From contig NZ_JARXYZ010000010.1 in NCBI RefSeq assembly GCF_029894125.1, forward strand, positions 186,001 to 250,000: DNA of 64,000 nt, written 5' to 3'. Within the stretch, counting starts at the first letter, position 1. Every line of letters begins with the position of its first letter. Positions 60,588 to 64,000 of the stretch are shown one piece after another. The notes beneath the pieces are model-generated. The model saw only the letters and a list, made by a program, of their open reading frames with translations, had not been told where the DNA came from and searched no databases. Source of the stretch: Kitasatospora sp. MAA19 (GTDB lineage Bacteria; Actinomycetota; Actinomycetes; Streptomycetales; Streptomycetaceae). The position numbers were made by a program, and so were the translations under genes.

Positions 60588-60790
60588 GCCGGAGATCGTA
60601 GGACATCGGCCCGTCAGGCCTGCAGTCGGCTGCCGTTCGGGTTTCGCGTGGTCATGGTGCGTGCGCCGCGCATCCGGTGTGCCGTCCGGGTGGTTTGCCC
60701 GCAATTCGGACATATCTCCCCCTGGCCTCGGATGGTCACCGCCAGTTGCCATGACGTGTCCGACGGGGCGTCGAGTTGCGACTGTGGCGC

Positions 60791-60804
60791 GTGAGATGTC
60801 TCAC
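60791..60804. promoter_or_regulatory. Palindrome GTGAGATGTCTCAC
   Basis: A perfect 6-bp inverted repeat with a 2-nt spacer lies about 204 nt upstream of the CbiX-like start. It also fits the loose Crp pattern GTG-N8-CAC. The regulator is unknown. Confidence 0.4.
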
Positions 60805-60987
60805 AGCTTGAGGTTCGCTTGACGGAGGGTCACGGCGGTGCGACTCCCGGCGCCGGAAGATCAACATTCAGCGGGGAAACGCTCACGGCCGGTTATCGGA
60901 GATCTGGCGATTCACTCGGCTATGTCCGTTTACGTACCGTCAGGAGAAGGGTCCGTGAAGAGTTCGGGGCGGCGATGAAAGGCCTCG

Positions 60988-61021
60988 TGCACCTGCAATG
61001 TCCCGTGCTGATGCACGTGCA
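60988..61021. promoter_or_regulatory. Two TGCACGTGCA-type operator sites before the DUF397 gene
   Basis: TGCACCTGCA (60988-60997) and the perfect palindrome TGCACGTGCA (61012-61021), with centres 24 nt apart, lie about 125-155 nt upstream of the DUF397 start. The same palindrome recurs in the ATPase/XRE divergent region (62560-62663), suggesting a common regulator, most simply the XRE protein. Confidence 0.65.
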
Positions 61022-61144
61022 CAGCAGCTATCATCACGTCAAGTGAGGCGTTGTGCCGGGCCGGTACGGGGCCGGTCCGTTCGTTCGGCGGGTGCCGGGG
61101 GCGCCGCGCTGGACGACCACTCCGGAGCTCTTCGGGAGATTTCT

Positions 61145-61408
61145 ATGCACGACTCGCAGGACACGCACGGCTCGTACGACACCTACAACGGGATGGCGGC
61201 CGCCGACCTCAAGGGGGTGGTCTGGCAGAAGAGCCTGCACAGCAACTCCCAGGGGAACTGCGTCGAGTTCGCGGCCCTGCCGGGGGGCGATGTGGCGATG
61301 CGCAACTCGCGCTTCCCGGAAGGTCCGGCGCTCATCTACACGCGGGCCGAGATCGCCGCCCTGCTGCTGGGGGCCAAGGACGGGGAGTTCGACCACCTGG
61401 CGGTCTGA
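61145..61408 (+). CDS. DUF397 domain protein
   Basis: An 87-residue protein with the DUF397 core: VVWQKSLHSNSQGNCVEFAA then DVAMRNSRFPEGPALIYTRA and EIAALLLGAKDGEFDHLAV. DUF397 proteins are almost restricted to actinobacteria, where they pair with XRE-DUF5753 regulators (BldB/WhiJ-like systems) and probably bind them. The ATG at 61145 (MHDSQDTHGSYD) is the best start; GGAG upstream is weak. Confidence 0.92.
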   Translation: MHDSQDTHGSYDTYNGMAAADLKGVVWQKSLHSNSQGNCVEFAALPGGDVAMRNSRFPEGPALIYTRAEIAALLLGAKDGEFDHLAV

Positions 61409-61835
61409 CCGGCCGCCGTCTTCCATCGGGGGGCCGTCGTGGGTGCTGACACCGCGACGGCCTTTGTCTTTTCCGGTTCCGGTTCCGACCCCGGCTCTTC
61501 CGCGGCCGCTCCACGACCTCGCGGTCAACCCTGCGAGGGCGCCGCGAGCGGACCCGTGCGCCGTCCGGCGACCCGTCCGGCGACCCGTCCGGACCCTGTA
61601 CCGCGGCCGGCCCGGCGGCCCGTCCGGTGGTTCGTCCTGCGGCTCGGCCGACAGGTGGCCCGGAAGGTGGCCCGGAGGCGTGTCCGGGGGCTGCCCCGGG
61701 AGTCGTCCGGGGAATCGTTCTGAGAGTCGCGCCGGGGCCTGTCGCGCACGTGCGCCCGGCCCGCCGGTCCGTCCTGAGGAGCCCGGGGCGTGGTCCTCCC
61801 GGGGCCTTCCTCGGCCGGCCGCGCGCCGCCTGGCG
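61409..61835. other. Intergenic region with short repeats
   Basis: No gene is supported between the convergent DUF397 and ATPase genes. CCGTCCGGCGAC is repeated head to tail (61561, 61573, and a partial at 61585), and GGTGGCCCGGA is repeated near 61655. The rest is low-complexity GC-rich DNA. Confidence 0.6.
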
Positions 61836-62357
61836 CTAGGCCGAGCGCCGGTGCCGTCCACCGAGTTCGGAACCGGTGGCCGGCTCCGCCTCGAACAGGG
61901 CCCAGACCACCTTGCCGCTGCCCAGCGGGTGCCAGCCCCAGGAGCGGCTGAAGGACTCCACCAGGTGCAGTCCGCGGCCGGATTCGGCGACGAAGTCCGC
62001 CTCCCGGGCGACCGGACCGATGCTGCTCGGATCGCTCACCGCGCAGACCACCTGGGGAGAGCGGTGGACCAGGCTTATTCGGATCGGCAGTCGGCCTTCA
62101 GCGGTCGGCTGTATGGGAAAGTCGTACCCGCCTTGGGCGCCGCCCGCGGGGTCGGGCCGTGCGCCGATCGCATGCCGTAGTGCGTTGGTCACCAGTTCCG
62201 AGGCCACCAGCGCGACGTCGTCGAACAACTCCATCAGGCCCCAGCGCTGAAGAGAGGTCCGGGCGAAGTCGCGCGCGGTTCTGACGGCTTCGAAGCGAGG
62301 AGCGAGCGTGCAGGTGACCACATGGGGGTCAATCGCCAAAGCCGTACCGGTGCTCAT
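61836..62357 (-). CDS. HATPase regulatory protein of the DUF397/XRE module
   Basis: A 173-residue GHKL ATPase of the RsbW/anti-sigma type: N box VASELVTNALRHA, degenerate G1 AVSDPSSIGP and G2 ESGRGLHLVESFS. ATG 62357 (MSTGTALAIDPHV) follows GGAGGAG. The frame remains open upstream to 62579, but that part would be encoded by the palindrome array and is probably not translated. With DUF397 and XRE genes it forms the trio seen at developmental and antibiotic-control loci of streptomycetes. Confidence 0.88.
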   Translation of the reverse strand: MSTGTALAIDPHVVTCTLAPRFEAVRTARDFARTSLQRWGLMELFDDVALVASELVTNALRHAIGARPDPAGGAQGGYDFPIQPTAEGRLPIRISLVHRSPQVVCAVSDPSSIGPVAREADFVAESGRGLHLVESFSRSWGWHPLGSGKVVWALFEAEPATGSELGGRHRRSA

Positions 62358-62775
62358 GAAGAGCTCCTCCCATAAGGGGGCGGACACGGCTGGACCCGCC
62401 GGGGTCATGCCGGTCACCTCCGACTCGCTCGGCCGCTCGGCCGCCCCTTCGACCAGCGCGCGCGCACTCGAACGCCCGGTGGCGCGGGGGGACGCCGCCG
62501 GGTCGGTGCACGGAGTCGCGCGTGGGGTCGACGCGGAGCCCGCGGGAATGCCAGGGATGTGCAGGTGCACGTGCACCATGGTGGTGTGCGCTCACTGCAG
62601 ATGCAAGAGTCGATTCACGTGCAGTCGCACTATTGGCATATGCAAGCGCCGAATGCACGTGCATCCTGGTGCTCGGAGTGCGGAACTGATAGGAACATCC
62701 GTCAGTATCGGCACCGTGAGCGCTCAACTGATGGCAGACTGTGCGCTGTTTGCCCTAGGTGGAGGTTTCGACCGC
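62358..62775. promoter_or_regulatory. ATPase/XRE divergent regulatory region
   Basis: About 418 nt between divergent genes. It holds the operator array at 62560-62663. The half next to the ATPase gene (62358-62550) is ordinary GC-rich DNA; the half next to the XRE gene is AT-richer and should contain its promoter. Confidence 0.6.
62560..62663. promoter_or_regulatory. Array of TGCACGTGCA-type palindromes
   Basis: Sites: GGTGCACGTGCACC (perfect 14-bp palindrome, 62564-62577, with an overlapping TGCAGGTGCA at 62560), TGCAGATGCA (62596), TTCACGTGCA (62614), GGCATATGCA (62635) and ATGCACGTGCAT (perfect 12-bp palindrome, 62653-62664). Centres are about 30, 18, 21 and 19 nt apart, close to whole helical turns, so bound proteins would face the same side. 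This is a strong candidate cooperative operator. Confidence 0.75.
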
Positions 62776-63642
62776 ATGACCACAGTTCAGCCGGGCGGCG
62801 GCTCGATGGTCCGCCGGATCCTCCTCGGCTCGCAGCTGCGTCGCCTGCGTGAGACGCGCGGCATCACGCGCGAGGACGCCGGCTACGCGATCCGCGCCTC
62901 CGAGTCCAAGATCAGCCGCATGGAACTCGGCCGCGTCAGCTTCAAGGAGCGCGACGTCGCCGACCTGCTCAGCCTCTACGGCGTGGACGACGGCCTGGAG
63001 CGGGAGGCCCTGCTCGGCCTCGTCCGCGAGGCCAACAAGTCCGGCTGGTGGCACAGCTTCAACGACGTGCTGCCGGGTTGGTTCCAGACCTACGTCGGTC
63101 TGGAGGAGGCTGCTCAACTGATCCGCACCTACGAGGTGCAGTTCATCCCCGGACTGCTGCAGTCCGAGGAGTACGCGCGGGCGGTTTTCGGCCAGAGTCG
63201 GCCGGTCATCAGCGAGGAGGAGGTCGAGCGGCGGGTCAGCCTCCGCCTGCGCCGCCAGAAGCTGCTGGCCGAGGGCGCCAGCCCGCGCCTGTGGGCCGTG
63301 ATCGACGAGGCCGCGCTACGGCGTCCGGTCGGCGGGCCCAAGGTGATGCGCGGTCAGGTGCAGTACCTGATCGACGTCGCCGAGCAGACCAACGTCGTGA
63401 TCCAGGTCATGCCGTTCCGCTTCGGCGCGCACGCGGGGGAGTCCGGGGCGTTCACGATCCTGCGCTTCCCGGAGCAGGACCTCGCGGACGTCGTGTACCT
63501 GGAGCAGCTCACCAGCGCGCTCTACCTCGACAAGCGGGACGACGTCGACGCGTACATCCAGGTCATGGAGCGGCTCTGCGTGGACAGCCTCACGCCCGAG
63601 CGCACCATAGACCTGCTGGCCTCGATCCTGAAGGAGCGCTGA
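62776..63642 (+). CDS. XRE-family regulator with DUF5753 domain
   Basis: A 288-residue regulator. The N-terminal XRE HTH is LGSQLRRLRETRGITREDAG then YAIRASESKISRMELGRVSF. The C-terminal DUF5753 ligand-like domain includes YEVQFIPGLLQSEEYARAVF, QLRRPVGGPK-like ALRRPVGGPKVMRGQVQYLI and VIQVMPFRFGAHAGESGAFT. ATG 62776 lies behind GGTGGAGG. It belongs with the DUF397 and HATPase genes. The array of palindromes just upstream suggests that it represses or activates its own and the divergent promoter. Confidence 0.93.
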   Translation: MTTVQPGGGSMVRRILLGSQLRRLRETRGITREDAGYAIRASESKISRMELGRVSFKERDVADLLSLYGVDDGLEREALLGLVREANKSGWWHSFNDVLPGWFQTYVGLEEAAQLIRTYEVQFIPGLLQSEEYARAVFGQSRPVISEEEVERRVSLRLRRQKLLAEGASPRLWAVIDEAALRRPVGGPKVMRGQVQYLIDVAEQTNVVIQVMPFRFGAHAGESGAFTILRFPEQDLADVVYLEQLTSALYLDKRDDVDAYIQVMERLCVDSLTPERTIDLLASILKER

Positions 63643-63726
63643 GGCTCCGCCCGGCCACGGCTCAGCCGGGATGGCCCCGGTGATCCGCCGACAGCCGTCC
63701 GACACCGAGCAGCCGCCCGCCCGCCG

Positions 63727-64000
63727 TCAACCGCGGGCCGGCGGCCGTTCGCGTTCCGGCGGCAGCGGCTGCGGCGGGAGGCCCAGCTCCCAGGGCAGGT
63801 TGTAGCGGCGGAACAGGTCCGCCCGGATCGGCGCCAGCGGGAGCTCGGCGCCCGGCAGCAGCACCCCGATGCAGCCGCCCATCAGCGCGCTGCGCAGCAC
63901 CGCGTGCTCGGCGGCCGGGTCCGGCGCGCCCCAGTCGAGCAGCAGGCCCTGGAGGATGGCGCCGAGCTGCTGCTGCTCCGGGTCCTGGACGAAGGCACCG
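63727..64000 (-). CDS. C-terminal part of a probable TetR-family regulator (cut by window edge)
   Basis: The last 90 codons of a minus-strand gene run off the right end. The visible part contains AEHAVLRSALMGGCIGVLLP and LFRRYNLPWELGLPPQPLPP, which resembles the end of TetR ligand-binding domains. The HTH would lie outside the window. The TGA stop is at 63727-63729. The family call is tentative. Confidence 0.6.
   Translation of the reverse strand, partial: GAFVQDPEQQQLGAILQGLLLDWGAPDPAAEHAVLRSALMGGCIGVLLPGAELPLAPIRADLFRRYNLPWELGLPPQPLPPERERPPARG

Larger units (their letters stand above)
60588..61144. other. Divergent region between the CbiX-like and DUF397 genes
   Basis: About 557 nt. It includes the palindrome GTGAGATGTCTCAC (60791-60804) and two TGCA[C]TGCA-type sites (60988-61021). 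A 75-codon frame starting at TTG 60819 covers the operator sites and shows no domain, so I do not call it a gene. Confidence 0.55.

Noticed and set aside
60819..61046. 75-codon plus-strand frame ending in MHVHSSYHHVK
   Set aside because: It starts with TTG without a ribosome-binding site, and its end is formed by the TGCACGTGCA operator DNA.
61409..61835. Coding frames running from the DUF397 gene into the ATPase gene
   Set aside because: They consist of Arg/Pro-rich low-complexity sequence over 12-nt tandem repeats, without a start site or domain.

Overview
The window is a 64 kb chromosomal segment from a high-GC actinomycete, most likely Streptomyces or a close relative such as Kitasatospora. 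This rests on the very high GC content, frequent GTG/TTG starts, 4-nt GTGA/ATGA stop-start overlaps, the actinobacterial hopanoid cluster, a DUF397/XRE/ATPase regulatory module, a malEFG-aglA-malR locus and an Rpf/LysM/NlpC-P60 wall hydrolase under a c-di-AMP riboswitch. I found no prophage, insertion sequence or CRISPR array.

Layout. 0.4-2.3 kb: tRNA-Leu(GAG), an RsbW-like ATPase and isopentenyl-diphosphate isomerase. 2.7-8.2 kb: a compact run (LicC-like cytidylyltransferase, glycerol-1-phosphate-dehydrogenase-like enzyme, CDP-alcohol phosphatidyltransferase, 26-codon mini-ORF, GT2, then a two-gene Wzm/Wzt-type ABC exporter) that looks like a pathway for an exported CDP-activated polyol-phosphate lipid or glycan. 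8.5-20.5 kb: hopanoid cluster hpnC-hpnD-hpnE-polyprenyl synthase-shc-hpnG-hpnH-dxs-hpnO, i.e. precursor supply, squalene, hopene, adenosylhopane, ribosylhopane, aminobacteriohopanetriol. The cyclase gene has a TTA codon and a TTG start. 20.6-25.4 kb: small membrane protein, I78-like inhibitor, PAP2 phosphatase, FabG-like reductase, tandem-duplicated MarR regulator, aldo/keto reductase. 25.9-33.2 kb: heterodimeric ABC exporter with one dead ATP site, LapA-like protein, glutamate-type ABC importer. 33.3-45.3 kb: LysR / cysteine dioxygenase / sulfate-exporter group, spermidine-synthase-like protein, TetR remnant, repeat-bearing NPF-rich protein, TetR, Nudix, beta-lactamase-like esterase, SnoaL-like protein, aldehyde dehydrogenase, and an orphan class I terpene synthase. 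45.6-57.3 kb: large LAL-type regulator, galM, GNAT, then malE-malF-malG-aglA-malR. 57.3-64 kb: VapB-like antitoxin, the Rpf/LysM/NlpC hydrolase with riboswitch and Crp-like site, a CbiX-like protein without the catalytic histidine, the DUF397 / HATPase / XRE-DUF5753 trio, and a truncated TetR-like gene at the right edge.

Two non-coding signals stand out. Palindromes of the form TGCACGTGCA sit in front of all three genes of the DUF397/ATPase/XRE module (two before DUF397, about five in helical-like spacing in the divergent ATPase/XRE region), which suggests a shared operator and autoregulation. Three intergenic inverted repeats with the core ACAGATAACAG (37.2, 52.2 and 57.7 kb), AT-richer than their surroundings, form a dispersed family of unknown role at gene 3' ends.

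All functional calls come from reading motifs by eye; no database search was possible. Start codons were chosen by ribosome-binding sites, overlap with the upstream stop and expected family length, and uncertain ones are marked.
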